DNA of 64,000 nucleotides, from contig NC_014623.1 of the NCBI RefSeq assembly GCF_000165485.1, forward strand, positions 2,003,501 through 2,067,500, read 5' to 3'. The notes under the pieces were generated by a model. That model searched no databases. It worked only from the letters and a program-made list of their open reading frames with translations, and was not told where the DNA came from. Below are positions 29,626 through 39,331 of the stretch, piece after piece (the first letter of the stretch is position 1; every line of letters starts with the position of its first letter). The position numbers and the translations under genes were made by a program. The stretch is from Stigmatella aurantiaca DW4/3-1. GTDB taxonomy: Bacteria; Myxococcota; Myxococcia; Myxococcales; Myxococcaceae.

Positions 29626-29729
29626 GGCATCACCTCCTTTCGTCTGCGGACTCAGTATTAACCGGCAGGGGGGGCGCGCGCCAGGGCAGGCAGCCCCCTG
29701 TGTTGGGCAGCGGGCTGCCCGGCCGCTTC

Positions 29730-31493
29730 TCAGGCCGCCACGAACTGACGTTCCACGAGCCGGCGGTAGAGCCCCTCTTGGCCCATCAACGCCGAGTGGC
29801 TGCCGCTCTGCACCACATTGCCGCCTTCCAGCACCAGCACCCGGTCGGCGCCCATCACCGTGGAGAGGCGGTGGGCGATGATGAGCGTGGTGCGCCCCTG
29901 CATCAGCCGCTCCAACGCGTCCTTCACCAGGTGCTCGCTCTCCGCGTCCAGGGCGCTGGTGGCCTCGTCGAGGATGAGCAGGCGCGGATCCTTCAGCACG
30001 GCCCGGGCGATGGCCACGCGCTGCTTCTGGCCTCCCGAGAGCTGGACGCCGCGCTCGCCCACCGGTGTCCGGTAGCCTTCCGGGAACCGGCTGATGAACT
30101 CGTGCGCGTTGGCGGCGCGCGCGGCCGCCTCCACCTCCGCGTCGCTGGCATCCATCCGGCCATAGCGGATGTTCTCCGCGATGGAGGAGGAGAAGAGCAG
30201 CGGCTCCTGGGCCACCACGCCGATCTGCTGCCGCAGCCACTCCGGATCCAGCGCCTTCAGATCCTTGCCGTCCACCAGGATGCGGCCCTCTTGAGGGTCA
30301 TAGAGCCGCGTCAGCAGGCTCGCGATGGTGGACTTGCCCGCCCCCGAGGGGCCGACGATGGCGACGATCTCGCCGGGAGCGATGGTGAGATCGATGCCCT
30401 GGAGCACCTGGACGTCCGGGCGCGTGGGGTAGGCGAAGCTCACCTCGCGCAGCTCGACGCGGCCCTGAACGGTGGCGGGACGCTCGCCCCCGGTGGCGGG
30501 GATGGTGGGCTGGCGGTCCATCAGCTCGAAGACGCGCTCGGCGGCGCCCGAGGCACGCATGAAGTCCGCCCACAGCTCCGCCAGGGCTCCCAGCGCGAAG
30601 GCCACGAAGAGCGAGTAGAGGAGGAAGGAGGTGAGGCCACCCACGGAGAGACTTCCATCCACCACCAGCCGCCCTCCGTACCAGAGCACCACCGCGGCGG
30701 ACGCGAAACCTCCAAAGGAGGCCACGGCCATGAAGGTGGAGGAGTGACGGATGCGGCGGCGCGCCAGCTCGAAGGCCTTGTCCACGGCGTTGCGGTAGCG
30801 CGTCACCTCGTGCTTCTCGGCCGCGAAGGCGCGCACGGTGCGCACGCCCGACAGGCTCTCCTCGGCCACCTCGTTGGAGGAGGCCAGCGCGTCCTGCACT
30901 TCCTTGGAGAGCTTGCGCACCCGCCGCCCGTACACCACGGCGCCCACCGCCACCGCGGGCACCACCGCCAGCATCAACAGCGTGAGGACGGGGGAGGTGT
31001 AGAAGAGCAGCGCCACGCCGCCCACCGCCTGGGCCAGGTTGCGCAGCACCATGGAGATGTTGGCGCTCACGGTGTTCTGGAGCACCGTCGTGTCCGAGGC
31101 GAGGCGGTTGGTGAGCTCGCCCGTCTTGCGCTCGTCGAAGAACGCCACCTCTTGTCCCATCATGCTGGCGAAGAGGTCCTGCCGCAGGCGCGTCACCACC
31201 CGCTCCCCCGCGGTGGTGAAGAGGTAAAAGCGCAGCGCCACCGCCAGGGCCTGGATGGCGAGGATGAGCGTCATCCACATCGCGGCCCGGTCAATCAGGG
31301 CCCGGTCCCGGGAGCCCAGCGCCTCATCGATAATCAGCCGCATCGCCTGGGGGTAGAGCAGGCTCATGCCACTGCCAATGGCCAGGAAGAAGGTACCGGC
31401 CAACAGGGTGCGCAGCTCGGGCCGCGCCAGGCTGAGGAGCCGGCGCAGGGTGACGCGGGAGGGGAGGCGGGGTTTCAAGGGGGGCTTTTCCAC
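29730..31493 (-). CDS. ABC exporter, fused permease and ATPase (MsbA/BmrA type)
   Basis: 587 residues from GTG 31493. Six-helix type-1 exporter membrane domain (residues ~20-320), then the ATPase with A-loop aromatic SFAYPTRP, Walker A GPSGAGKS, Q-loop, signature LSGGQ, Walker B LLILDEATSALD and H-loop AHRL. Half-transporter that works as a homodimer exporting lipids, peptides or drugs. Substrate not readable. Not flanked by a biosynthetic gene, though the TOMM locus 5 kb away has no transporter of its own. Confidence 0.93.
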   Translation of the reverse strand: MEKPPLKPRLPSRVTLRRLLSLARPELRTLLAGTFFLAIGSGMSLLYPQAMRLIIDEALGSRDRALIDRAAMWMTLILAIQALAVALRFYLFTTAGERVVTRLRQDLFASMMGQEVAFFDERKTGELTNRLASDTTVLQNTVSANISMVLRNLAQAVGGVALLFYTSPVLTLLMLAVVPAVAVGAVVYGRRVRKLSKEVQDALASSNEVAEESLSGVRTVRAFAAEKHEVTRYRNAVDKAFELARRRIRHSSTFMAVASFGGFASAAVVLWYGGRLVVDGSLSVGGLTSFLLYSLFVAFALGALAELWADFMRASGAAERVFELMDRQPTIPATGGERPATVQGRVELREVSFAYPTRPDVQVLQGIDLTIAPGEIVAIVGPSGAGKSTIASLLTRLYDPQEGRILVDGKDLKALDPEWLRQQIGVVAQEPLLFSSSIAENIRYGRMDASDAEVEAAARAANAHEFISRFPEGYRTPVGERGVQLSGGQKQRVAIARAVLKDPRLLILDEATSALDAESEHLVKDALERLMQGRTTLIIAHRLSTVMGADRVLVLEGGNVVQSGSHSALMGQEGLYRRLVERQFVAA

Positions 31494-31637
31494 GGGGGCA
31501 GCCTAACGCGGCCTCGCCCCGGGCGCAGCGTCCCTCTGCGAACATCCCCGGATGGCTCTCGCCTGGCAGGATGCTAAGTCAGGGGCCTCTCCGCTCTAAG
31601 GGAGGCGTCTCAAGGAATGAGTCTCAAGGTGGAAGCC

Positions 31638-32486
31638 ATGGAACGGCGCGTGTTTGGCGCGACGGGGGCGGCCGTGCCGGTCATCGGCCAGGGAACCTGG
31701 CAGATGGAGAACGACGACCGGGAGGGGGCCATCCGGGCGCTCCAAGCGGGGCTGGACCTGGGGTTGACGCACCTGGACACGGCCGAGTTGTACGGGCGCG
31801 GACGAGTGGAGGAGTCCATCGTCGCCCAGGTCATCGCCGGACGGCGCGATTCGGTGTTCCTCGTCTCCAAGGTGATGCCCACCCACGCGACCTATGAAGG
31901 GACCCTGAAGGCCTGCGAGCGCAGCCTCCAGCGCCTGAAGACGGACCGGCTGGATTGCTACCTGCTGCACTGGCCGGGTTCCCACCCCCTGGAGCACACC
32001 GTGCGGGCCTTCGAGCAGCTGGTTCAAGACGGGAAAATCCGCTCCTGGGGGGTGAGCAACTTCGGGGTCGAGGAGTTGGAGGAGGCGGTGCGCATCGCGG
32101 GGCCTGGCCGCATCGCGTGCAACCAGGTGCTCTATCACCTCGAGGAGCGCGCCATCGAGCACAAGGTCCTGCCCTGGTGCGAGCGCGCGAACATCGCCGT
32201 GGTGGGCTACAGCCCCTTCGGCAATGGCCGCTTTCCCCGGCCTGACAGCGCGGGCGGCCGGGTGCTGGCCTCGGTGGCTCGGGCGCACGGGGTTTCCCCC
32301 CATCAGGTGGCCCTCCAGTTCCTGGTGCGCCGCCCCTGCCTGTTCGCCATCCCGAAGGCCAGCCAGGAGGCGCACGCCCGCGACAACGCCGCCGCCGCGG
32401 GGCTGCGGCTCTCGCGGGAGGAACTGGCCCGCATCGATGCCGCCTTCCCGCGGGGGCCCGACACCGGGGAGCTGCCCCTCCTTTAA
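31638..32486 (+). CDS. Aldo/keto reductase
   Basis: 282 residues from ATG 31638 (AAGGTGG 5 nt upstream, family-like N-terminus MERRVFGATG). ATG 31617 is possible. TIM-barrel AKR: GQGTWQM, catalytic Asp and Tyr in LDTAELYG, Lys in SKV, His in LLHWPG, and the NADPH-binding C-terminal FAIPKAS. Reduces aldehydes or ketones with NADPH. Physiological substrate unknown. Stands alone; convergent with the AAA ATPase. Confidence 0.92.
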   Translation: MERRVFGATGAAVPVIGQGTWQMENDDREGAIRALQAGLDLGLTHLDTAELYGRGRVEESIVAQVIAGRRDSVFLVSKVMPTHATYEGTLKACERSLQRLKTDRLDCYLLHWPGSHPLEHTVRAFEQLVQDGKIRSWGVSNFGVEELEEAVRIAGPGRIACNQVLYHLEERAIEHKVLPWCERANIAVVGYSPFGNGRFPRPDSAGGRVLASVARAHGVSPHQVALQFLVRRPCLFAIPKASQEAHARDNAAAAGLRLSREELARIDAAFPRGPDTGELPLL

Positions 32487-32489
32487 ATA

Positions 32490-33356
32490 TCAGAGGGGCT
32501 CGATGGAGCGGGTCTTCCACTCGGGCAGGTGCTGTTTCGGGTAGCTCACCTGGACGGAGCCATCCTCGAGGGAGCGCGACATCAGGCGCAGGTCGTTGGG
32601 CGGGATGTGCTCGAGCAGGTCGAACGAGTGCGTGGCGATGACGACCTGGACAGGCCGGGCGCCGAGCGCGCCGGACGACAACCGGCGCAGCATTCCAATC
32701 ACCTGGCGGAGCAGGCGCGAGTGCAGCCCCCGCTCGGGCTCATCCAGCGTGAGCACATCGGGCAGCGGGCTCTGGTACGGCAGGACCAGGAAGGCCATGA
32801 GGTACATCACGCTCTCGGCCACCTGCCACGGCGTGAACCAGAGATCGGGTTGCCACCGATCCTGGAAGCGCAGTTGGTGCGTGCGCGGGCCCGTCTGGTG
32901 CAAGCCCACATTCTGGAGGGACGGGACCAGCAGACACAGCTGGCTCACCACCGTCTCGCGCTGGGTGGGCGTGAGCGAGGAGAAAACGCTGGCGAGGTTT
33001 TCCCCGCTGGGGCTCAGCATCGTCACGCGCCCCATGGGGCTGTCGTTGCGCAGTGCGCCAATGTCCAGTGCCAGGCTTTGGACCGAGTGTCCGTGCAGGG
33101 ACATGGAATCGAATGCCGAGAGCGGGAAGACGCGGCGAACCTGCTTTCCGTCATCGAATGTCCACTGGAGGGACATGCGCAGCGTGGTGTCCATGCGCCA
33201 GTAGTCCGAGGGCTCGCACGCCAGCCGGTACTGCATCCCGTCCAGCACGGAAGTCTTTCCGGACGCGCTGGCCCCCACCAGAACGGTGAGCGGCTGAAGC
33301 ATGAGCTCCACGTTCTTCAAACACCGGAAGTTTTCGAAATGGACCGAGCGGATCAT
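32490..33356 (-). CDS. AAA ATPase, AAA_21/OLD-like
   Basis: 288 residues. Begins MIRSVHFENFRCLKNVEL, the SMC/RecF/OLD-type start. Walker A GASASGKTS, ABC-like dimer region, Walker B VLTLDEPERGLH and switch His in VIATHSFDLLEH. No Toprim nuclease is fused and none is adjacent. Such proteins often serve in defence or DNA metabolism, but nothing nearby supports a specific role. Confidence 0.85.
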   Translation of the reverse strand: MIRSVHFENFRCLKNVELMLQPLTVLVGASASGKTSVLDGMQYRLACEPSDYWRMDTTLRMSLQWTFDDGKQVRRVFPLSAFDSMSLHGHSVQSLALDIGALRNDSPMGRVTMLSPSGENLASVFSSLTPTQRETVVSQLCLLVPSLQNVGLHQTGPRTHQLRFQDRWQPDLWFTPWQVAESVMYLMAFLVLPYQSPLPDVLTLDEPERGLHSRLLRQVIGMLRRLSSGALGARPVQVVIATHSFDLLEHIPPNDLRLMSRSLEDGSVQVSYPKQHLPEWKTRSIEPL

Positions 33357-33638
33357 GGCCGTTCATCCTGCCAGGGTGAAGTCACACGCTGGCGTTGTCT
33401 CGCCCCGTGCCGTGACCCCGTGTCCGGAAATGACGTGCTTTCGGCCTGAATGGCCTGTCCCACCGCCCCCGAGTCGGACACAGGGTTTTGGTTCTAGTCA
33501 CAGGTAATGTTTTATGCTGGTGTGAATTGTAGGACATGAAGCACCTGGAAACAAAGGGGGGAGCCCGGCTGTGTCATGGTCTTGGATTGGAGGCCATGCG
33601 CTCAACGGTCTCGCCGCTTCACGAGGGAGACCCTGCGC
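33357..33638 (+). promoter_or_regulatory. Divergent intergenic region with AT-rich putative promoter
   Basis: 282 bp without a credible gene. The stretch 33488-33530 is markedly AT-rich for this genome (TTGGTT followed 19 nt later by TATGCT) and could be the promoter of the amidase and TOMM genes. Confidence 0.3.
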
Positions 33639-35087
33639 ATGCACCTGAACGAGTACATCCGGTTCGATGGGATTGGTCTGGCGTCGCTCGTCCAGCGCAA
33701 GGAGGTCTCCGCCGCGGAACTGGTCCAGACCGCCTTCAAGGCCATCGAGGTGACCAATCCGGCGCTCAACGCTGTCATCGCCACGCTGGAGGATGAGGCC
33801 CAGGCGACCCTGGCGCGGGGTCTGCCCGACGGGCCGTTCACCGGGGTGCCTTTTCTCATCAAGGATTTGGGGCTGCATGCCGCCCACATTCCGTCTTCGC
33901 AGGGAACACGGACCTTCAAGGGCTTGGCATTTCCCCATGACACCGCGTTGATGGCGCGCTACCGCCGGGCGGGCCTCGTGCTGGTGGGCAGGACCAATGC
34001 GCCCGAGCTGGGACTGAGCAACGCCACCGAGCCCTTGGCGTGGGGGCCGACCCGCAACCCTTGGAATCTGAAGTTCAGCCCCGGGGGCTCCAGTGGTGGC
34101 TCGGCGGCGGCGGTGAGCTCGGGCATGGTGCCCATGGCTTACGGCAACGATGGCGGCGGGTCCATCCGGATGCCGGCCAGCATGTGTGGCCTGTTTGGGT
34201 TGAAGCCGACCCGGGGCCGGATCACCTCGGGGCCTGACAGCGGGGAGCTGCTGAACGGGTTTGGTGTCGAGCATGTGCTGACGCGCTCGGTGCGCGACAG
34301 CGCGGCGATGCTGGACGCCTCTGCGGGGCCCCTCGCCGGGGATCCCTACCTCATCCCTCCGCCCGAGCGGTCTTTCCTGGAAGAGTGTCTTCGGGAGCCC
34401 AGGCGGCTGCGCATCGCGGTGTGCCGGAAGGCGCCTGCCGGAGACCCTGTCAGTCCGGAGTGTCTGACGGCCTTGGATGAGGCGGTGCGGCTGTGCGCTA
34501 CCCTGGGTCATGAGCTGGTCGAGGCCTCACCGCCCTTCCAGGGTTCACTGCTAGAGAATATCACTGTGACGCTTTGGAGTACCGCCATGGTGGGCTGGAT
34601 GGATGGGCTCGCGGCCTTGGGGGGGATCACCCTCCGGGAAGCGGACTTCGAGCGGACCTCCTGGGCGGCCCTGGAGCACGGACGCCGCGTGACGGGGGCA
34701 GAGGTCCAAGCGGCGCTGGCGAAGCTCAATCAGTTCAGCCGGGGCATGGGGAGCTTCTTCGAGGATTATGATCTCCTGCTCACGCCCACCTTCGCGCTCC
34801 CCGCCTTGCCGCTGGGGCTGCTGGACGCCAACGCGCCGGTGAGCTTTCCCCAGTGGATGCGGCGCCTCTATTCCTTCTGTCCCTTCACCACCCAGGCCAA
34901 TGCCACGGGCCAGCCCGCCATGAGCGTGCCGCTCTCCTGGAGCGCGGAGGGACTTCCCTTGGGCGCCCACTTCGTGGGCCGCTGGGGCGAAGAGGCCACG
35001 TTGTTCCGGCTGGCCGGGCAGCTTGAGCGGGCCCAGCCTTGGGCCCACCGGTGGCCCGCGCATCACGCTGGGGTCATTTCCACCTGA
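33639..35087 (+). CDS. Amidase signature (AS) family hydrolase
   Basis: 482 residues from ATG 33639 (GGGAG 9 nt upstream). The Ser-cisSer-Lys triad is visible: Lys in FLIKDLG, then GGSSGGSAAAV with the glycine/serine loop and nucleophile Ser in GGSIRMPAS. Hydrolyses amides; related enzymes act on fatty amides, peptide amides and 6-aminohexanoate. Its specificity is not readable. It lies 70 nt upstream of the TOMM kinase/cyclase fusion on the same strand, so it may belong to the TOMM cluster, but there is no proof. Confidence 0.9.
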   Translation: MHLNEYIRFDGIGLASLVQRKEVSAAELVQTAFKAIEVTNPALNAVIATLEDEAQATLARGLPDGPFTGVPFLIKDLGLHAAHIPSSQGTRTFKGLAFPHDTALMARYRRAGLVLVGRTNAPELGLSNATEPLAWGPTRNPWNLKFSPGGSSGGSAAAVSSGMVPMAYGNDGGGSIRMPASMCGLFGLKPTRGRITSGPDSGELLNGFGVEHVLTRSVRDSAAMLDASAGPLAGDPYLIPPPERSFLEECLREPRRLRIAVCRKAPAGDPVSPECLTALDEAVRLCATLGHELVEASPPFQGSLLENITVTLWSTAMVGWMDGLAALGGITLREADFERTSWAALEHGRRVTGAEVQAALAKLNQFSRGMGSFFEDYDLLLTPTFALPALPLGLLDANAPVSFPQWMRRLYSFCPFTTQANATGQPAMSVPLSWSAEGLPLGAHFVGRWGEEATLFRLAGQLERAQPWAHRWPAHHAGVIST

Positions 35088-35157
35088 GTGCGGCGCTGGG
35101 GGGTGGGGTGGTACATGTCTCGGCAGTTTTCACCCAGAGGCTGAAGGGTTTCTTATC

Positions 35158-38100
35158 TTGGATCCAATCGCAGCGGGCATGGTCTTCCAGGGTCGCTACG
35201 AGATTCTCTCGAAGCTGGGAGAGGGTGGCTTCGGGGAGGTCTACCGGGCACGTCAGAAGGTGACGCAGCACGAGGTGGCGATCAAGGTCCTGCGGACCCT
35301 CCACGTCACCGAGGAGCACCAGGTCGCGCGCTTTCAGCGCGAGATGCAGGTGTGTGCTCAGCTCTATCACCCCAACATCGTGCGGCTCATCGACTCGGGC
35401 AAGGCGGAGCCGGACCTGTTGTTCACCGTCTTCGAGTACGTGCCGGGCCGCACCCTGGCGGAGGTGCTGGCCACCGAAGGTGTCTTGCCGCCCGGGGAGA
35501 CCGTGCACCTGATGCTCCAGGTGCTCGATGCGCTGAGCTGCGCGCACAACCAGGGCGTCATCCACCGGGACCTCAAGCCCCATAACATCATGCTCTCCCA
35601 GACGGGGGTGCGCCGCAACGCGATGGTGCTCGACTTTGGGCTGGGCACGCTCGGCTCGGGGGTCAGGGAAGACGTGGCGCGCATCACCCGCACCCACGAG
35701 ATGCTGGGGACGCCCACCTATGCGGCCCCCGAGCAGCTCCGGGGCGAGCCGGTGACGGCGAACTCGGATCTCTACTCCTGGGGGCTCATCTTCCTGGAGT
35801 GCCTCACCGGGCAGCGGGCGGTGGAGGGCGCCACCGTGCAGCAGGTGATCTTCAAGCAGCTCGGACCGGACCCGGTCTCCATCCCGAGCTGGCTCGAAGG
35901 CCACCGGCTGGGCCAGCTGTTGCGCAAGGTGACGAACAAGGACGTGAAGGCGCGCGAGCTTCCCGCCCCGCGCGTGATGAGGGAGCTGGAGCTCTGTGCC
36001 GTGGAAGGCTGGCCGATGGGCGAGGGCAAGGGCATCGAGTCCATTCCCGCGCCGCTGCTGTCCTCGGGAACGCTGGATGGCCAGACGCGTGGGGAGCGCC
36101 GCCAGCTCACCGCCGTGTGCTGTCACGTGGGCCTGTCCACCGCCGAGGGCGTGGAGGAGGACGACGAGGAGCTGGACCTGTTGCTGCGGTCCCTGCACGC
36201 CGCCTGCGCCTACATCGCCCGCCGCCACGGGGCCCACGTGGGCAGCGTGCTCGGGGAGTGGATGCTCTTCTATTTCGGCTATCCCTCGGCGGCGGAGGAC
36301 GATGCGCGCCGGGCGGCCCGTGCGGCGCTGGAGATGGCCTCGCAAATGGAACGCAAGGGCGAGGAGCTGGCGGGGGAGGGCAAGAGCCGCCTGGAGTTCC
36401 GGGCCGGCATCCACACGGGGTTGGTCATCAGCCAGGATCCGCATGCGAACGCGCGCGCGGACCTCCCCGCCCTCGTGGGCACCACGCCCAACGTGGCGGT
36501 GCGGATGCAGGCGCAGGCCGAGCCCGGCGCCATCCTCGTCAGTGAGGCCACCTCCAAGCTGCTGCGGGGGCACTTCGTGTTCGATGAGGCCCGCCGGGAG
36601 GAGGGGGCCGCGGGGACGGAGGGCGGGAGGTTCCGGCTGCTCCACGAGTACCGGACCTCGTCCACCAGCGTGGATGGGAACACGACGCTGCCGCTGTATG
36701 GCCGCTCCGAGGAGCTGGAGCTGCTGCGGCAACGGTGGGCGCAGACGGTGGGCGGGACGGGACAGAGCATCCTGCTGTCCGGCGAGCCGGGCATCGGCAA
36801 GTCGCGGCTGGTGCACGAGCTGGTCCGGAAAGTCCGTGGCACGCCGCACACCTTCCTCGAGTGCCGCTGCGCGCCGGAAGGCAAGAACAACGCGCTGTTT
36901 CCGGTGGTGGAGCTGCTGGAGTCCATGCTGGGCCTCGGCCGCAACGCGAAGCCAGAGCAGGCCTTGGCGGCCATCGAGGGGCTGCTGACGCAGAACGGCT
37001 TTTCGCTCGCCGAGGCGATGCCCCTGGTGGCCGGCCTGCTGTCGGTGCGGGGCAGCTCGGGCCAATACCCGGTTCCCGAGGTTTCTCCCCAGCGTGCCAA
37101 GGAGCTGACGCTCGATCTGCTGGTGTCCCTCTTCTTCGAGATGGCACAGCAGCAGCCCTTGTTGCTGCTCGTCGAGGATCTGCACTGGGCGGATCCGACG
37201 ACCTTGGAGCTGCTCTCGCAACTCATCGAGGACTCCTCCACCACACGGCTCTGCCTGGTCCTCACCGCGCGCTCGGAGTTCATTCCCAAGTGGTCCATGT
37301 CGCAGGTGCTCCAGGTGCAGCTGAGCCGGTTGGACCGGCAGCGCGCCGAGGAGATGGTGAGCGGGCTTACCCAGCAGACCCCACTGCCGCGCGAGGTGGT
37401 GGAGCAACTGGTGAGCCGCACGGACGGGGTGCCGCTCTTCCTGGAAGAGCTGACGCGCATGGTGATGGACGCGCTGCCCGGGCGGGGCGGCGAGACCCCG
37501 TCGCGTGTCTGGACGCCCACCCGGCTGGCCATCCCCAGCACCCTGCGCGACTCCCTGATGGCGCGGCTGGACCGGCTGGGGCCCGCCCGGGAGACGGCGC
37601 AGCTGGCCGCGGCGCTGGGACGGGAGTTCAGCTACGAGGTGCTCCGGGCCGTCTCCTCGCGCCCGGAGGCCGAGCTGCAACGGGACCTGAAGGCGCTGGC
37701 GGATGCGGACCTCGTCCACCGCCGTCGAGGGGTGCGCAACCCCAGCTACCTCTTCAAGCACGCGCTCATCCGGGACACGGCCTATGAGTCCATGCTCCGC
37801 CCCATGCGCCGCGAGGTGCACGAGCGCATCGCGGCGACGCTGGAGCAGCACTTCCCGGAGGTGGTGGCCTCGCGGCCGGACCTGCTCGCCTTGCACCACG
37901 CCGCGGCGGACCAGAAGCGCCAGGCGCTGGACTATGCCCAGAAGGCGGCGATGGGGGCATTGATGCGCTCGGCCAACACCGAGGCCGTGGCCCACGCCAC
38001 CGAAGCGCTGGCTTGGCTGGAGGTGGTGGAGGATGAGCGGGAGCGGGCGCAGATCGAGCTGGGGTTGAATGGACTCATCATCCCCGGGCGGATGAGCACC

Positions 38101-39189
38101 CACGGGTGGGCGGATGAGCGCATCAAGAACCGGATCGACCGCTCCCAGGAGCTCGTTGACCTGCTGGGGGACTCGCCCCAGGTGGCCCCCAGCCTGTGGG
38201 CGCTGGGGCTCTACCATCACACGCGGGGCCACCGCGTGGGGGCCCGCGCCGTGATGGAGCGCCTGCTGGCCATGGGAGAGCAGTCGGGAGATGACTCCCT
38301 GGTCGTCATCGCGCTGTGTGGGCTGGGCCATTGCCTCACGGTCGAAGGCCGCATGGCCGAGGCGCGGGAGTGTTTCGAGCGCTCCCTGTCGCTCTATGAC
38401 GCTTCACGTCACGCAAAGCTCGCGGTCTACCTGGGGCTGGATCCACGTGCGTATGCCCAGATGGCCATGGGCTTTCTGGTGTGGATGTTGGGATATGCGG
38501 ACCTGGCGGCCACCTATGCCCAGTCCGCCCTGACCTGGGCCGAGGAGACGAAGCACCCCAGCAGCCTCGCGTTGGCCTATTTCTTTCATCTCACCTTTCT
38601 GCAGGCCCAAGGGGCCCGTGACCAGGCCATCGTCCTGGCGGACAAGGCGCTGGAAATCACCCATCGCTATGGCTTGCCCGCCAATGAGGTCTATTGCCGG
38701 ATGTTGCGCAATTGGGCCGTGAGGGACCGGGATGGCCTGAGGCGCGACATCGACGAACTCCATCAGAAGCTGGGGGTGGGGTTGGCAATGACCTATTACA
38801 ACTATCTGCTGGCGGAGCTGGAATTCGATGCCCAGCGGTACGGCGCGGCCCTGGAAATCATCGACACGTTCCTGGGCGGCGGGAAGCGCCCGGAAGAGCG
38901 CTATTATTTGGCGGACTTGCTGTGCCTCAAGGGCCGCTGCCTCCAGGCGCAAGGCGAAACCGTGGCGGCGGAGGTGTGTCTAAAGGAGGCTTTGGAGGTA
39001 GCGAAACAGCAATCAGCGAAAATGCTGGAATTGAAGGCAGCGAATGCGCTGTCTGAACTCTTTCAAGCCAGAGGCCAGACCGCGCAGGCCCGTGCGCTGC
39101 TCACGCCTTTACTGGAATGGTTCACCGAGGGCCTTCAGACGCCGGATGTCTCTCGTGCCCGGACCCTGCTGGGCCAACTCGCCGCATGA
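35158..39189 (+). CDS. TOMM-system kinase/cyclase-homology/AAA/TPR fusion regulator
   Basis: 1343 residues from TTG 35158 (GAAGGG 9 nt upstream); ATG 35179 is the alternative. Order: active-looking Ser/Thr kinase (~10-290: LGEGGFGEVY, VAIKVL, HRDLKPHN, LDFG, APEQ); class III cyclase-homology domain (~310-500); AAA/STAND ATPase (~515-900: Walker A GEPGIGKS, Walker B LLLLVEDLHWAD); TPR-like helical repeats to the end. This matches the 'TOMM system kinase/cyclase fusion' family seen beside TOMM precursors. The cyclase part has lost both metal Asp positions (CCHVG instead of xxDxxG; LGEWM instead of LGDG). It therefore probably senses instead of making cNMP. Likely controls TOMM expression or processing. 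Confidence 0.88.
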   Translation: MDPIAAGMVFQGRYEILSKLGEGGFGEVYRARQKVTQHEVAIKVLRTLHVTEEHQVARFQREMQVCAQLYHPNIVRLIDSGKAEPDLLFTVFEYVPGRTLAEVLATEGVLPPGETVHLMLQVLDALSCAHNQGVIHRDLKPHNIMLSQTGVRRNAMVLDFGLGTLGSGVREDVARITRTHEMLGTPTYAAPEQLRGEPVTANSDLYSWGLIFLECLTGQRAVEGATVQQVIFKQLGPDPVSIPSWLEGHRLGQLLRKVTNKDVKARELPAPRVMRELELCAVEGWPMGEGKGIESIPAPLLSSGTLDGQTRGERRQLTAVCCHVGLSTAEGVEEDDEELDLLLRSLHAACAYIARRHGAHVGSVLGEWMLFYFGYPSAAEDDARRAARAALEMASQMERKGEELAGEGKSRLEFRAGIHTGLVISQDPHANARADLPALVGTTPNVAVRMQAQAEPGAILVSEATSKLLRGHFVFDEARREEGAAGTEGGRFRLLHEYRTSSTSVDGNTTLPLYGRSEELELLRQRWAQTVGGTGQSILLSGEPGIGKSRLVHELVRKVRGTPHTFLECRCAPEGKNNALFPVVELLESMLGLGRNAKPEQALAAIEGLLTQNGFSLAEAMPLVAGLLSVRGSSGQYPVPEVSPQRAKELTLDLLVSLFFEMAQQQPLLLLVEDLHWADPTTLELLSQLIEDSSTTRLCLVLTARSEFIPKWSMSQVLQVQLSRLDRQRAEEMVSGLTQQTPLPREVVEQLVSRTDGVPLFLEELTRMVMDALPGRGGETPSRVWTPTRLAIPSTLRDSLMARLDRLGPARETAQLAAALGREFSYEVLRAVSSRPEAELQRDLKALADADLVHRRRGVRNPSYLFKHALIRDTAYESMLRPMRREVHERIAATLEQHFPEVVASRPDLLALHHAAADQKRQALDYAQKAAMGALMRSANTEAVAHATEALAWLEVVEDERERAQIELGLNGLIIPGRMSTHGWADERIKNRIDRSQELVDLLGDSPQVAPSLWALGLYHHTRGHRVGARAVMERLLAMGEQSGDDSLVVIALCGLGHCLTVEGRMAEARECFERSLSLYDASRHAKLAVYLGLDPRAYAQMAMGFLVWMLGYADLAATYAQSALTWAEETKHPSSLALAYFFHLTFLQAQGARDQAIVLADKALEITHRYGLPANEVYCRMLRNWAVRDRDGLRRDIDELHQKLGVGLAMTYYNYLLAELEFDAQRYGAALEIIDTFLGGGKRPEERYYLADLLCLKGRCLQAQGETVAAEVCLKEALEVAKQQSAKMLELKAANALSELFQARGQTAQARALLTPLLEWFTEGLQTPDVSRARTLLGQLAA

Positions 39190-39331
39190 TTTTTCTTAGG
39201 AACCAAGCGAGCAAACAAGCGCTCTGTTAGACTGAGAACGCGGACGCGGACGGCGCTCGAAAGCCTTTCCAGAACGCTCGACGTGTTCGCGAACCCAACC
39301 GCTCGCCACTGGATCCCTAAGGAGAAAAGCC

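Noticed and set aside
29623..29645. Plus-strand match to the 16S rRNA 3' end (ATCACCTCCTTT)
   Set aside because: No other 16S sequence is nearby. It is the complement of a Shine-Dalgarno sequence on the minus strand.
32490..33356. AAA ATPase as part of an anti-phage defence pair (OLD/Gabija-like)
   Set aside because: No nuclease or helicase partner is adjacent and no Toprim domain is fused.
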